The notes under the pieces were generated by a model. That model made no database searches. It was not told the origin of the DNA and saw nothing but the letters and a program-made list of their open reading frames with translations. From positions 62,001 through 126,000 of the forward strand of contig JAFQQJ010000011.1 in assembly GCA_017411325.1 (NCBI GenBank): DNA of 64,000 nt. Reading direction: 5' to 3'. A program made the position numbers and the translations under genes. Position 1 is the stretch's first letter; each line of letters opens with the position of its first letter. Below, piece by piece: positions 1 through 8,496 of this stretch. This DNA is from Clostridia bacterium. GTDB taxonomy: Bacteria; Bacillota; Clostridia; CAKSNL01; HGM11501.

Positions 1-637
1 TTCTGTCGATACGAACATGGAAAACGTCGTTGGAATCTGTCTCATACTCAAGCCATGCACCGCGGTTGGGAATCATCTGTGAGCTGATTAACGGCTTACC
101 GTTCTTGTCTCTCTCCTTGGTAAAGTAGATACCGGGAGAACGCACAAGCTGAGATACGATAACTCTTTCAGCTCCGTTTATAATAAATGTACCCTGGTCG
201 GTCATTAAGGGGAAGTCACCCATAAAGATGTCCTGCTCCTTAATTTCACCTGATTCCAAATTGATGAGTCTTACTCTTACCTTTAACAATGCCGCATAGT
301 TGGCATCACGCTCTCTGCACTCCTCAATGGAATATTTGGGCTTATCGTCAAGATGATAATCGATAAACTCAAGCATGAGTGTGCCGTTATGGTCTTTAAT
401 CGGAGAAATATCGCGGAATACTTCCTTAAGTCCCTCCTCTAAAAACCACTGGTAAGACTTTTTCTGTACATCAATAAGGTTAGGCATTTCAAGAACCTCA
501 TCGATTTTAGAAAAGCTCAGCCTGGTAATTTTGCCCATTTTTTCCGGATGTAACGAAACGCCCGTAGTCTTCACCTTGTCGCAGATGTCGGCAAAGAACT
601 TCTCGTCTCTGACACCGAATTCGTTAAACTGTGCCAT
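1..637 (-). CDS. rpoB: RNA polymerase beta subunit, N-terminal part (cut by window edge)
   Basis: Catalytic beta subunit of RNA polymerase. The first 212 codons are in the window, starting [15 protein letters not shown] and including the beta-family block [20 protein letters not shown] and the segment [20 protein letters not shown] of the beta lobe. The rest lies beyond position 1. Start chosen at ATG 637 because GGAAGG sits 7-8 nt upstream. A consensus sigma-A promoter lies about 120 bp upstream, so the gene heads its own transcript. In most Firmicutes rplL is the gene directly upstream. Here the divergent neighbour is an ArsR-type regulator and rplL is near 53.2-53.6 kb. Identity is certain. 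Confidence 0.97.
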   Translation of the reverse strand, partial: MAQFNEFGVRDEKFFADICDKVKTTGVSLHPEKMGKITRLSFSKIDEVLEMPNLIDVQKKSYQWFLEEGLKEVFRDISPIKDHNGTLMLEFIDYHLDDKPKYSIEECRERDANYAALLKVRVRLINLESGEIKEQDIFMGDFPLMTDQGTFIINGAERVIVSQLVRSPGIYFTKERDKNGKPLISSQMIPNRGAWLEYETDSNDVFHVRIDR

Positions 638-717
638 ACTGACCTTCCTTTCCAAGCCAAAAGGCTTAAAAAATTTGCAAAAAAATCCTTGCATTTATGC
701 TGAATATATGCTATTAT

Positions 718-754
718 CATACTGTAAGGGCATATTTAACCACTTTACAGTATG
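718..754 (-). promoter_or_regulatory. Hairpin at the 5' end of the rpoB leader
   Basis: Perfect 10-bp inverted arms CATACTGTAA (718-727) and TTACAGTATG (745-754) around a 17-nt loop. The right arm coincides with the predicted transcription start, so the rpoB mRNA would begin with this stem-loop. It could instead be an operator just downstream of the start. Function is inferred. Confidence 0.6.
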
Positions 755-761
755 GAATATC

Positions 762-790
762 ATTATATCAAATATAAAAGCTTAAGTCAA
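762..790 (-). promoter_or_regulatory. Sigma-A promoter of rpoB
   Basis: On the minus strand TTGACT (785-790), a 17-bp spacer and TATAAT (762-767). Predicted transcription start is about 755. Confidence 0.85.
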
Positions 791-863
791 GAGCAAAAGC
801 GCCGTTTTTTGGTAAAAACATACACAAATTCCTTTCAAAATAGAGGAATTTTTTCTATATCTG

Positions 864-887
864 ATATTTAGTCTTTTAGCTAAATAT
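864..887 (+). promoter_or_regulatory. Inverted repeat upstream of the ArsR-type gene
   Basis: Arms ATATTTAG (864-871) and CTAAATAT (880-887), 8-bp spacer, 35 bp before the regulator's start. ArsR/SdpR proteins usually bind such dyads and autoregulate, so this is a plausible operator. Binding is not shown. Confidence 0.45.
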
Positions 888-922
888 TTAATATGTTAGC
901 CGTTTTTTCAAGGAGGTCTGTT

Positions 923-1198
923 ATGGAAGACGAAATATTCAAAGCCCTCTCCGATCCCGTCAGGAGAAAAATTTTAGAAATGCTTGGTTCCCGCGATATG
1001 TCTGCAGGAGATATTGCCGCAAAATTTGATATCACAAAACCTTCAATAAGCCGTCACCTTGCTGTTTTGAAAGCCTCGGGGCTCATTACCGACAAGCGTT
1101 CGGGGCAAAGGATTATCTATTCACTCAATGCCACATCCGTCCGCGATATCATACGGTGGTTTTACGAATCCTTCGGTAACATATGGATGAAAAGATAA
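923..1198 (+). CDS. ArsR-family winged-helix repressor, SdpR-like
   Basis: A 91-residue winged helix-turn-helix protein. The N-terminus (EIFKALSDPVRRKILEMLG) and recognition helix region (DITKPSISRHLAVLKASGLI, about residues 26-50) match the HTH_5/ArsR fold, and the overall layout is closest to SdpR, the autorepressor of the sdpRI immunity operon. No metal-binding ELCVCDL-type motif is present, so it is probably not a metal sensor. ATG 923 was chosen over the upstream in-frame start at 893 because AAGGAGG lies at 910-916. It is transcribed divergently from rpoB, sharing a 285-bp intergenic region, and stands alone: no SdpI-like membrane partner follows. Targets are unknown. Confidence 0.85.
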   Translation: MEDEIFKALSDPVRRKILEMLGSRDMSAGDIAAKFDITKPSISRHLAVLKASGLITDKRSGQRIIYSLNATSVRDIIRWFYESFGNIWMKR

Positions 1199-1229
1199 AA
1201 AATCGGACAGATTCCTGTCCGATTTTTTT
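1197..1229. terminator. Bidirectional terminator between the ArsR gene and mltG
   Basis: Stem AATCGGACAG/CTGTCCGATT with a 4-nt loop, flanked by A and T runs, serving both convergent genes. Confidence 0.85.
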
Positions 1230-2217
1230 ATTTGGAATTATGTTCGGAAAGTGTTTTTGAAAACACCGTTATTCCTTCGGAGTTTACCTTAAAGTAATAA
1301 TAATCCGTTTCTTCCGGGTAAAGTGCCGCTTCTATCGCCGCCTTGCCCGGATTTGCAATAGGCCCTTCGGGAAGCCCGGGATAAAGATATGTATTATAAG
1401 GAGAATCTATTTTTGTATCCGCTATGTCAAGTACATCCTTTCTTTCCGGCAGGATATACTGTACCGTTGCACAGGATTGAAGCGCCATTCCTATCTCCAT
1501 CCTGTTGTGAAATACCGACGATACCTTTCCCATCTCGGAAATACTTCCTGCCTCACGCTCGATTATGGAAGCAAGGGTTACAATCTCATCCACCGTCATT
1601 CCAAGTTCGCTCAGCCGCCTGTCATATTCCTCTGTCCATTGAAGAGCAAAATTTTCAAGCATTTTCTTAATTATTTCTTCGGCTGTCGCCGAACCGAAAA
1701 ATTCATACGTATCAGGGAAAAGATACCCCTCTGTACGTCCCTTTCTTGCGGGAACCTCCCTGATATATTCAATCCCGTAATCTTTTTCTGCCGCCTTAAG
1801 AAAATTTTCTTCCGTGATTCCGAATTCATCTTTTACAATTGATGCTATCTGTTTAAGCTCGTATCCTTCGGGGATTGTGACAGTTACGGTGTTGTATCCC
1901 TCCCCGCTGTTTATAAGCTCATCAAGCGCTCTTTCATACCCCATCCTTTTATACATAGTGTGGCTTCCTGCCTTAAGAGCCGTATCCGCTCCCCCGGCTA
2001 TGGCATACCTTTTGAAAAGGAAGCTGTATTTTATAACCCCTGCCTCAGCCATTTCATCTACCACGGAAGAAAAGCTTTCGCCCTCATTTACATTAACCGT
2101 TATTATTTCACCTTCACTCTTTCCCGTGTAATCACAAATGACATCAACTAAAACAAGCAGTATAATAAGGCCAATTATTGCAGGAAATATGGTTTTCTTC
2201 TTATATTTCTTCGCCAC
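1228..2217 (-). CDS. mltG: Endolytic murein transglycosylase MltG (YceG-like)
   Basis: Membrane-anchored lytic transglycosylase that cleaves nascent peptidoglycan strands outside the membrane. A basic N-terminus (MAKKYKKK) precedes one transmembrane helix at about residues 10-28. A LysM-like segment follows (about 40-110), then the YceG domain. The catalytic Glu is E220 in LASIIEREAG, and the C-terminal block PYNTYLYPGLPEGPIANPG is a family hallmark. Length (329 aa) is normal. It is the last gene of a three-gene operon behind a DJ-1-like gene and 5-formyl-THF cyclo-ligase, overlapping the latter by 17 bp, so translation is probably coupled. It ends in a bidirectional terminator. Confidence 0.93.
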   Translation of the reverse strand: MAKKYKKKTIFPAIIGLIILLVLVDVICDYTGKSEGEIITVNVNEGESFSSVVDEMAEAGVIKYSFLFKRYAIAGGADTALKAGSHTMYKRMGYERALDELINSGEGYNTVTVTIPEGYELKQIASIVKDEFGITEENFLKAAEKDYGIEYIREVPARKGRTEGYLFPDTYEFFGSATAEEIIKKMLENFALQWTEEYDRRLSELGMTVDEIVTLASIIEREAGSISEMGKVSSVFHNRMEIGMALQSCATVQYILPERKDVLDIADTKIDSPYNTYLYPGLPEGPIANPGKAAIEAALYPEETDYYYFKVNSEGITVFSKTLSEHNSK

Positions 2218-2752
2218 AGTCTATCACTTCCTTTTCAGTGATTATATAGTTCATTTTCACATCGTGAGCCTCGGAGGGAAAAGCCGTCACAACCTGACTC
2301 GAAAAAGCCAGCCCCACCTTTAAGGGATTGATTGTTTCAAGAAAAGTGTCATAACACCCTTTTCCGTACCCGCACCTTGTTCCGCGCTTATCAAACAGAA
2401 GCCCCGGAACAACGCAAATATCAATTTCTTCTTTGCAGACTGCTCTTTTTACCAAGGGTTCTCTTACCGAGAAGGCCCCTTCAGAAAATTCTTCCCCTTC
2501 TGAAATTTCGCAAGGCGTAATCACACGCCCTTCCGTTACCGGGACGCACACTCTTTTTCCATCCGACAACACCATTTTTATAAGTCTGTCGGTGGGTGCT
2601 TCATCAGGAAGACTCAAGTAAAGCATAACAAGCGATGCTTTCCTGTATCCCGTGAGCTTTGATAAAAAAGCATACGCAGCATTTTCAAAGCCGTCAGCCG
2701 TTCCTTCTTTTCGCAAAAGCTTCCCCAAATTCCTTATGCCTTTTTTATCCAT
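2201..2752 (-). CDS. 5-formyltetrahydrofolate cyclo-ligase
   Basis: ATP-dependent conversion of 5-formyl-THF to 5,10-methenyl-THF, returning the stored folate form to one-carbon metabolism (cytoplasmic). The diagnostic nucleotide/Mg-binding block GTRCGYGKGCYDTFL is at about residues 124-138, with the upstream VVPGLLFDKRG strand typical of MTHFS. At 183 aa the length is standard. The start overlaps the end of the DJ-1-like gene by 8 bp and the end overlaps mltG by 17 bp: a tightly packed operon. The pairing with mltG is seen in Clostridia and need not imply a shared pathway. Confidence 0.92.
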   Translation of the reverse strand: MDKKGIRNLGKLLRKEGTADGFENAAYAFLSKLTGYRKASLVMLYLSLPDEAPTDRLIKMVLSDGKRVCVPVTEGRVITPCEISEGEEFSEGAFSVREPLVKRAVCKEEIDICVVPGLLFDKRGTRCGYGKGCYDTFLETINPLKVGLAFSSQVVTAFPSEAHDVKMNYIITEKEVIDCGEEI

Positions 2753-3290
2753 AAATCATTGCCTTGGAAAGCTTATCAGAGGGCTCTCCGGTAATATAGG
2801 TGACTATGGCAAGTGCCATATCCATTGCCGTGCCTGCACCGCGGGAGGTAATGAAGTTTCCGTCAATCACAACCTTTTCGCACGTTACGGTTGCACCGGT
2901 AAGCTTGTCTTCAAATCCTGGGTAACAGATTGCCTTTCTTCCTTTAAGAAGTCCCATTTCGCCGAGAACCGAGGGTGCTGCGCAGATTGCCGCAACCAGG
3001 CCCCCTTTTTGTGCCACCTTTTTAATAAGCTCAACCGCATCCTTATTTGCCGCAATGTTGGGAGTTCCGGGAATTCCTCCGGGAAGGATAATTCCTTCGG
3101 GAACACATTTTGCCGCATCGGTTATTAATATATCTGCCTTAACGGTAATCCCGTGGGAGCCTGTCACATATTCCCCCGTTACACCCACATTCTTAACATC
3201 AATGCCCGCTCTTCTCAAAACGTCGGTCTGTGTAAGGGCTTCAATTTCTTCAAAGCCCTCTGCAAGTAATATATAATACAAAAAAATCAT
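2745..3290 (-). CDS. DJ-1/PfpI family protein (YajL/ThiJ-like)
   Basis: DJ-1 superfamily protein. The nucleophile elbow AAICAAPSVLG places the reactive cysteine at about residue 103, and the acidic partner is in LLAEGFEEIEA near residue 14. Family members have been described as chaperones, glyoxalase-like or deglycase enzymes; the specific activity cannot be read from sequence. An ATG lies at 3290, but GGAAAGG abuts it directly. The TTG at 3281 (giving MYYILLAEGFEE) has better spacing and matches usual DJ-1 N-termini. First gene of the DJ-1/cyclo-ligase/mltG operon, driven by the promoter at 3314-3342. Confidence 0.87.
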   Translation of the reverse strand: MIFLYYILLAEGFEEIEALTQTDVLRRAGIDVKNVGVTGEYVTGSHGITVKADILITDAAKCVPEGIILPGGIPGTPNIAANKDAVELIKKVAQKGGLVAAICAAPSVLGEMGLLKGRKAICYPGFEDKLTGATVTCEKVVIDGNFITSRGAGTAMDMALAIVTYITGEPSDKLSKAMIYG

Positions 3291-3313
3291 CCTTTCCTTA
3301 TTTCCTTACAGCT

Positions 3314-3342
3314 ATGATATAATATTCAGAAAACTTTGTCAA
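3314..3342 (-). promoter_or_regulatory. Sigma-A promoter of the DJ-1/cyclo-ligase/mltG operon
   Basis: Minus-strand TTGACA (3337-3342), 17-bp spacer, TATCAT (3314-3319). The -35 box contains the TGA stop codon of the upstream AraC gene and sits inside a palindrome at 3327-3350. Confidence 0.8.
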
Positions 3343-3350
3343 GTTTTCTG
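3327..3350. promoter_or_regulatory. Perfect palindrome over the AraC stop codon and the next promoter
   Basis: Arms CAGAAAACTT and AAGTTTTCTG separated by 4 bp. It may be a weak terminator for the AraC gene or an operator over the -35 box of the following operon. The sequence alone does not decide. Confidence 0.5.
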
Positions 3351-4151
3351 TTTTTTTCTGTATTCCGTCGGGGTAATCCCCTCTTCCTTCTTAAACACCC
3401 GAATAAAATTGGAAAAGGATGAGAATCCCGCTTCATAACAAATTTCCGTTGCCGTCATATTGCTTTCCGAAAGAAGAAATTTCGCGCAGTTTATCTTCTG
3501 TCGGTTCAGATAATCCGTATAATACATCCCCGCATTCAGATAAAAGTATTTGCTGAAATACACCGGCGACTTGCCTATTACCCTTGCCACCTCTTCCAAA
3601 GACGGATTTTCTCTGAAATGAATTTCGATATATCTTTTGGCAAGCAGAAAAGGAGCCTTTTCTGCCGTTTCATCCATTTCACCGACCTCGCTCATGATGG
3701 TGATGAAAACACATTCTATAAGCTTTTTCATCAGAGTTTCCCTTGAATAGTCATCATAGTGCATAGCCGAACCGATATTCTCCATAAGATTCCTTACATC
3801 TTCGATTTTCTCCTCGGTCAGATTAATAAAGCGGCTGTAGTTTTTACTGAAAATTTTATCAAAAACACTTCTTGGCAAAAGCTTTTCAGAAAAATAAATT
3901 CCGAAAACTTCTATTTCTCCGTCGCAGGAATATTCGTGGAAATCCGCAGGCGTCATTATCCATACGCTGCCTCTTCTGTATTTGTATTTTTTGCCGTTTA
4001 TAAGCTGCTCGCCCGTACCCGAAAGTACTATTTCCACCTCGTAAAATTCGTGGCTGTGAAGCTCGGCATTTTTCCTGTATTTTATATTTCTGACATTTAT
4101 GCTTTTATTACCTTTAAGAAAATTCTCCGAAAGTCTCTGCATTTTTTCCAT
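3339..4151 (-). CDS. AraC-family transcriptional regulator
   Basis: A 270-residue regulator. The N-terminal cupin-type sensor (ELHSHEFYEVEIVLSG, then RRGSVWIMTPADFHEY) is followed by a C-terminal double helix-turn-helix ending in CYEAGFSSFSNFIRVFKKEE. Such proteins bind a sugar or glycan breakdown product and activate nearby genes. An upstream in-frame ATG at 4229 exists, but ATG 4151 is preceded by GGAGGG at 7-nt spacing and was chosen. It is divergent from the large secreted esterase gene, with a 150-bp shared region, so that gene is its most likely target. A TATACT -10 box for this gene lies near 4235-4240. Confidence 0.9.
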   Translation of the reverse strand: MEKMQRLSENFLKGNKSINVRNIKYRKNAELHSHEFYEVEIVLSGTGEQLINGKKYKYRRGSVWIMTPADFHEYSCDGEIEVFGIYFSEKLLPRSVFDKIFSKNYSRFINLTEEKIEDVRNLMENIGSAMHYDDYSRETLMKKLIECVFITIMSEVGEMDETAEKAPFLLAKRYIEIHFRENPSLEEVARVIGKSPVYFSKYFYLNAGMYYTDYLNRQKINCAKFLLSESNMTATEICYEAGFSSFSNFIRVFKKEEGITPTEYRKKQKT

Positions 4152-4301
4152 ATCTGTTCCCTCCTCAAGCATTTTACATCCTTTTTGCAACATTTTCAAG
4201 AAAAACATTAAAAAAATGAAGTTTTTCATTTAAATATTAGTATACCTTTTTCTGTTTTTGTGCTAATATGTTTATATAAGGATTTAAAAGGAGGAAATTT
4301 T

Positions 4302-7300
4302 ATGAAAAAGCTATTATCCTGTCTTATCACTTTGTCTTTGCTTATTCAGCTTGCAGCAGTTACTGCATCGGCAAAGGAAACGCTTCCTGTTTTCGGTACA
4401 GCAAGCTTTGTTTTTAATGCAGAAAACGGCACAAATATACCCGAAGATGCCACATTTACCGTTCCTTCAGGGAAAACCGTAAAGTCGCTCACCCTCGACG
4501 GAAAAGCCATATCCGTGGGCGACGGAAAAACGCCATGGGATACCTACCCCTGTGCCGATAAAAACTATACTTACGATGCTCCGACCGGCAATTTTACCAT
4601 TTCAAGACGTTTTATCGGCGTTGACACAGACCTTTACGGAAAAAGAAGCCTTGATTTTGTACTGGAATTCTCCGACGGTGAAAAGGGAATTATCCGCTTA
4701 AACGGTGTATACAACTATGTCAGATTTGAAGGCACTGTGCAGGACTATTCCGAAAGCAATACATCGGGCTATAAGAAAAACGAAATAAAGCCCACCTCTT
4801 CATGGGCTGTCTGTTCCACATCTGCAAGAGAAAAGGCATTAAATTTAATTGACGGCGTTACAAACCAGTACCACTCCTATTATAAAAACGAAGGCTCCAC
4901 CATCATTTTCCGTGACAATGTTCCCCACTATATTGATATAGATACAGGTGCGGCAACGGAAATATCGGGTGTTATGTATAAGCCCAGAAAAGCGGGCACA
5001 GGCGGATGCTTTACATCTGTTATTTACCAGGGCTCAGATGACGGAATAAACTTCACAGACATAAAAGAAGATACTTATGCAGGCGACCTTTCCGTAAAAG
5101 TTACACATTTTTCTGAGAACGTGACCTACAGATACTACCGTGTAAAGGTGGAAAATGCCATATCCGGCTACGGAACGGGCGACGAAATCCATTTTCTTAA
5201 GCCCGCCCTCTCCATTTCCGATAAAACCATCGATGTATCCGGCTCATTTGATGCATCCTTTCCGGTATCCTTAAAGAGCTCCGTAACTTTCGAGGCCCTC
5301 GTTAACGGAGAAACACTCCCGGAGAATGTATACACCGTTTCATCATCTTCCCTTAAGCTTTCGGAAGATTATATAAAAGCACTGCCTTTGGGAGATTATA
5401 TGTTCAAATTCACTTTTGAAGACTCTTATGCTGAATTTAATGTAAAAACCATAAATTCCGCATTGGCATTAGCCGATGCCAAAGCCAATGCCAAAACCGA
5501 ACTTACGAGCTACGGCACCGATGTTTCCTCTTACCTTGCCTCTGTGGATTCTGCACTCACACCCGATGCTGTAACGGAAATTCTTGATTCTGCGGCAATA
5601 TCCTTTGGAGCAGAATCGATTAACCTTCCTTACAGAAACACTTTCAGTATTAAAAATGCCACACTTTTAAGCGAAACAGTTTCAGATGAAGGAAAGGCTG
5701 CCAAGGATACATCTGTTGTAACATGCGCATCCGACATTATCACGGCAACAGGCCTCGGCAGAGCCATAGTAAAATCAGAGGGCAAGCTTTATCTTGTAAA
5801 GACAACTGCCGCCGACATAGCACTCGTCATTGTATCGGGACAGAGCAATGCCGCAGGCGACTCATCGGATTATAAAGAAGCCCCCTCTGCCATAGGAAAA
5901 TACAAAGGCAGATATCTTGTTACCAACTCCATGAACTGCGCTCTTCCCGCATCGGGAGTAACAATAGAAGAGGCAACCTACACCGCAGAGCACGGTGGAA
6001 GACCGTCAGATGCTTTTATATCAGAAACCTGGTCTCAGAAGGGCTGGTCTGCGGCAGAGGCAAGCCAGTTAGGTGCCCGACTTTCCGACGAATGGAATAT
6101 GACCGTATGGGTAATAAATACAGGGATCTGCGCCCGCATAATGGACGACTTTGATCCCGCAAAAGCTACCCATAACGCTTACAGCTACACCGTAAGTTAC
6201 GCAAATAAGGCAAAAGAAGCCATTTCGGATGATCCCCACTATGTGCTTGATGAAAGCAAAACAGGCTTTTTCTGGCTTCAGGGCTGCTCTGACGGGATAG
6301 GAACCGCCAGCGCAAACACTATGGAAGAATATACCGAAATGTTTATGAATATGTATAAAGGCTGGAAAAAGGAAATCGGCATAAACTATGCCGGTATCTG
6401 GCTTGTAAGAGCCGGCGTAAATTCAAATGGTGATAAGGACTTTTATATGTCAGGTCCCCGTCTTTCACAGCATTATCTCGGTAACTCCGCAAAGGAAGAG
6501 CACAAGAACATATACCTTATAATGAACACAGATATATGGCGCACCAACGAAGGAGTCAACGACTACTTTACCGAAAAATATCCCGATACAGAAGCCTTTA
6601 AGGCATACTACGGTTATGACCGCCCCTCAACCTATGCAGAGGTCAAGCCCGACCTTCATCACAGACAGAAGGGCTATAACGAGCTTGGCGACGAGGCAGG
6701 CGATGTGATAGCAGACATTATGAACAAAACCAATGCTGTTCCGGAGTGTGCCGCACTTTTCGGCTATGACGGAAACGAAGTGCCGATGGAAGGCTTCACA
6801 TTGAAGGTAAATGAAAGCGTTCCGGCTGTTCCCGTTTCAACCACCACATATTTCAATGCAAGCTTTAACCTTACAGTCAGCGTTGACAATGAAAGCATCG
6901 CCTCCTTTGACAATGACACCTTTACACTTAAAGGCATTGGCGAAGGTAAAACCGTGGCACGCATAAAGTATAATAACAAAGTTCTTGCAAGCTATCAGGT
7001 TAATGTTTCCGGCGTTATGGACGAAATTCTTTCAGATAGAAGCAAGTGGACAATTACAGCTTCAAGCATAGAAGGGACAAGAGGAAATCCATATAACCTT
7101 GTCGACGGAAGCACGGCTACCAGCTTTGTTGCAGACATCAAGATTAAAACTCCTCCCCACCACTTCGAAATACTGCTTCCCGAAAAAGCCGAGGTTTCCG
7201 GTGTTGGTTTTGATTCTTACACCGATGCCAACGGCTACCCCTTAAAGTACGAAATTTATGCATCCGCTGCCGGAGATGACGAATATGAGCTTGTAAACAG

Positions 7301-7862
7301 CGGAAGCTTTGACAGAGCAGTAGATGCACTTACATTAAAATCCCAGACGATAGAATTCGGCAAAAATGTAACCTTGCGAAAGCTTAAATTTGTATTTACC
7401 GAAACCATAAACGGCTATGCCGCAATGTCAGAATTTTATATGTATCCCGGAAAATCCGCTCCCGCAAAGAATGAAGTATCCGAAATCAGGCTTACAATAG
7501 GTAACAGCACAATCACAAAAGTAACGGATGGCGTGGATGTTCCGGTTCAGTTTGATGTTGCTCCCATTATCAGAGAGGGGCGCACCTATGTTCCCGTAAG
7601 AGGAATATTCGAAATCGCAGGCGCTGAAATTTTATGGGACGGAGAAAAAAGAGCCGCCACAGTAAAAACTGACTCAAACGAAGTAGTTGTCATAATCGAT
7701 AACCCCGAGGCTTTTGTAAACGGTAAAGCCGCAGTTATGGATGCTCCTCCCGTAATTATTGACGGACGAACCTTGATTCCTTTAAGATTTATCTCCGAAA
7801 ATCTCGGCTATGAGGTATCATGGGACGGCGAAACACAGACCGTCACAATAAATCTTAAATAA
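4302..7862 (+). CDS. Large secreted multidomain SGNH/CE6-like esterase with carbohydrate-binding and stalk domains
   Basis: An 1186-residue exported protein. A signal peptide (MKKLLSCLITLSLLIQLAAV, ends near residue 24) is followed by an F5/8 type C-like module at about 163-300. A sialate O-acetylesterase/CE6-like SGNH hydrolase spans about 505-810, with the nucleophile Ser in VIVSGQSNAAGDS near residue 515 and the Asp/His block DLHHRQKGYNELG near 783. Then come a Big_2-like Ig fold (825-905), a second F5/8C-like module (905-1050), and two copper-amine-oxidase-N-like stalk repeats (1058-1186; APIIREGRTYVPVRGIFE, PPVIIDGRTLIPLRFISE). It probably removes acetyl groups from a glycan at the cell surface; the substrate is unknown. 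ATG 4302 has AGGAGG upstream, preferred over 4260. Divergent from an AraC regulator. Confidence 0.85.
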   Translation: MKKLLSCLITLSLLIQLAAVTASAKETLPVFGTASFVFNAENGTNIPEDATFTVPSGKTVKSLTLDGKAISVGDGKTPWDTYPCADKNYTYDAPTGNFTISRRFIGVDTDLYGKRSLDFVLEFSDGEKGIIRLNGVYNYVRFEGTVQDYSESNTSGYKKNEIKPTSSWAVCSTSAREKALNLIDGVTNQYHSYYKNEGSTIIFRDNVPHYIDIDTGAATEISGVMYKPRKAGTGGCFTSVIYQGSDDGINFTDIKEDTYAGDLSVKVTHFSENVTYRYYRVKVENAISGYGTGDEIHFLKPALSISDKTIDVSGSFDASFPVSLKSSVTFEALVNGETLPENVYTVSSSSLKLSEDYIKALPLGDYMFKFTFEDSYAEFNVKTINSALALADAKANAKTELTSYGTDVSSYLASVDSALTPDAVTEILDSAAISFGAESINLPYRNTFSIKNATLLSETVSDEGKAAKDTSVVTCASDIITATGLGRAIVKSEGKLYLVKTTAADIALVIVSGQSNAAGDSSDYKEAPSAIGKYKGRYLVTNSMNCALPASGVTIEEATYTAEHGGRPSDAFISETWSQKGWSAAEASQLGARLSDEWNMTVWVINTGICARIMDDFDPAKATHNAYSYTVSYANKAKEAISDDPHYVLDESKTGFFWLQGCSDGIGTASANTMEEYTEMFMNMYKGWKKEIGINYAGIWLVRAGVNSNGDKDFYMSGPRLSQHYLGNSAKEEHKNIYLIMNTDIWRTNEGVNDYFTEKYPDTEAFKAYYGYDRPSTYAEVKPDLHHRQKGYNELGDEAGDVIADIMNKTNAVPECAALFGYDGNEVPMEGFTLKVNESVPAVPVSTTTYFNASFNLTVSVDNESIASFDNDTFTLKGIGEGKTVARIKYNNKVLASYQVNVSGVMDEILSDRSKWTITASSIEGTRGNPYNLVDGSTATSFVADIKIKTPPHHFEILLPEKAEVSGVGFDSYTDANGYPLKYEIYASAAGDDEYELVNSGSFDRAVDALTLKSQTIEFGKNVTLRKLKFVFTETINGYAAMSEFYMYPGKSAPAKNEVSEIRLTIGNSTITKVTDGVDVPVQFDVAPIIREGRTYVPVRGIFEIAGAEILWDGEKRAATVKTDSNEVVVIIDNPEAFVNGKAAVMDAPPVIIDGRTLIPLRFISENLGYEVSWDGETQTVTINLK

Positions 7863-7865
7863 ATT

Positions 7866-7900
7866 AAAAATATCGGCAGATTTTATCTGCCGATATTTTT
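7866..7900 (+). terminator. Terminator after the large esterase
   Basis: Stem TATCGGCAGA/TCTGCCGATA with A and T runs on either side. Confidence 0.85.
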
Positions 7901-7901
7901 C

Positions 7902-7930
7902 TTTACAGAAAAGAAAAACTGTGGTATCAT
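7902..7930 (+). promoter_or_regulatory. Sigma-A promoter of the small stalk-domain gene
   Basis: TTTACA (7902-7907), 17-bp spacer, TATCAT (7925-7930). Confidence 0.7.
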
Positions 7931-7974
7931 ATCTTTAAGAGTGGTTTTATTTTAATCTTGAAAGGATTGGTATT

Positions 7975-8409
7975 ATGAAAAAGCTCCTTCCCCTCTTAAT
8001 GGCGTTCTGCCTCATTCTCTCATTATGTGTCTCGGCGTCCGACATTTCCATTATTGTTGACGGAAAAGCCCTTAAAAGCGATGTTCCTCCCACAATAGTT
8101 GAAGGTCGTACCATGGTTCCCATGCGTGGTATTTTCGAAGAGCTTGGTGCATCTGTTACCTGGATAGCGGATTCTCAGATGATCCGTGCAACCTACCGCG
8201 AGAAAATAATTGACCTTAAGATTGATGCTAAGGTTTTAATGCTATGTAATGTGGCAACCGGCGAAATAAAGAGAACAGAGCTTGATGTTGCCCCCTTTAT
8301 AACCGACGGAAGAACTTTAGTTCCGGTAAGAGCAATCTCCGAGGCTTTGGGTGCCGAAGTCGGATGGGACAACGACACAAGGACAGTTACAATAAAAAGT
8401 GCAAAATAA
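7975..8409 (+). CDS. Small secreted stalk-domain protein (copper amine oxidase N-terminal-like)
   Basis: A 144-residue exported protein consisting almost only of a signal peptide (MKKLLPLLMAFCLILSLCVS) and two copies of the copper-amine-oxidase-N-like fold: PPTIVEGRTMVPMRGIFEEL at about 40-60, then APFITDGRTLVPVRAISEAL at about 103-122. The same modules end the preceding 1186-aa esterase and the GH26-like protein at 42.8 kb, where they probably act as cell-wall or protein-interaction stalks. With no catalytic domain, this protein may be a free adaptor or wall-coating factor (inference). It has its own promoter and terminator, so it is a separate unit. Confidence 0.85.
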   Translation: MKKLLPLLMAFCLILSLCVSASDISIIVDGKALKSDVPPTIVEGRTMVPMRGIFEELGASVTWIADSQMIRATYREKIIDLKIDAKVLMLCNVATGEIKRTELDVAPFITDGRTLVPVRAISEALGAEVGWDNDTRTVTIKSAK

Positions 8410-8415
8410 AAATTA

Positions 8416-8448
8416 AGAAAGCGGTGTGAGTTTCACACCGCTTTTTTG
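8416..8448 (+). terminator. Terminator after the small stalk-domain gene
   Basis: Stem AAGCGGTGTGA/TCACACCGCTT followed by a T run. Confidence 0.85.
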
Positions 8449-8496
8449 TATAATTCTCCTTCTTTTTGCCAATACTTATTAAAAAGGAGGATTAAT

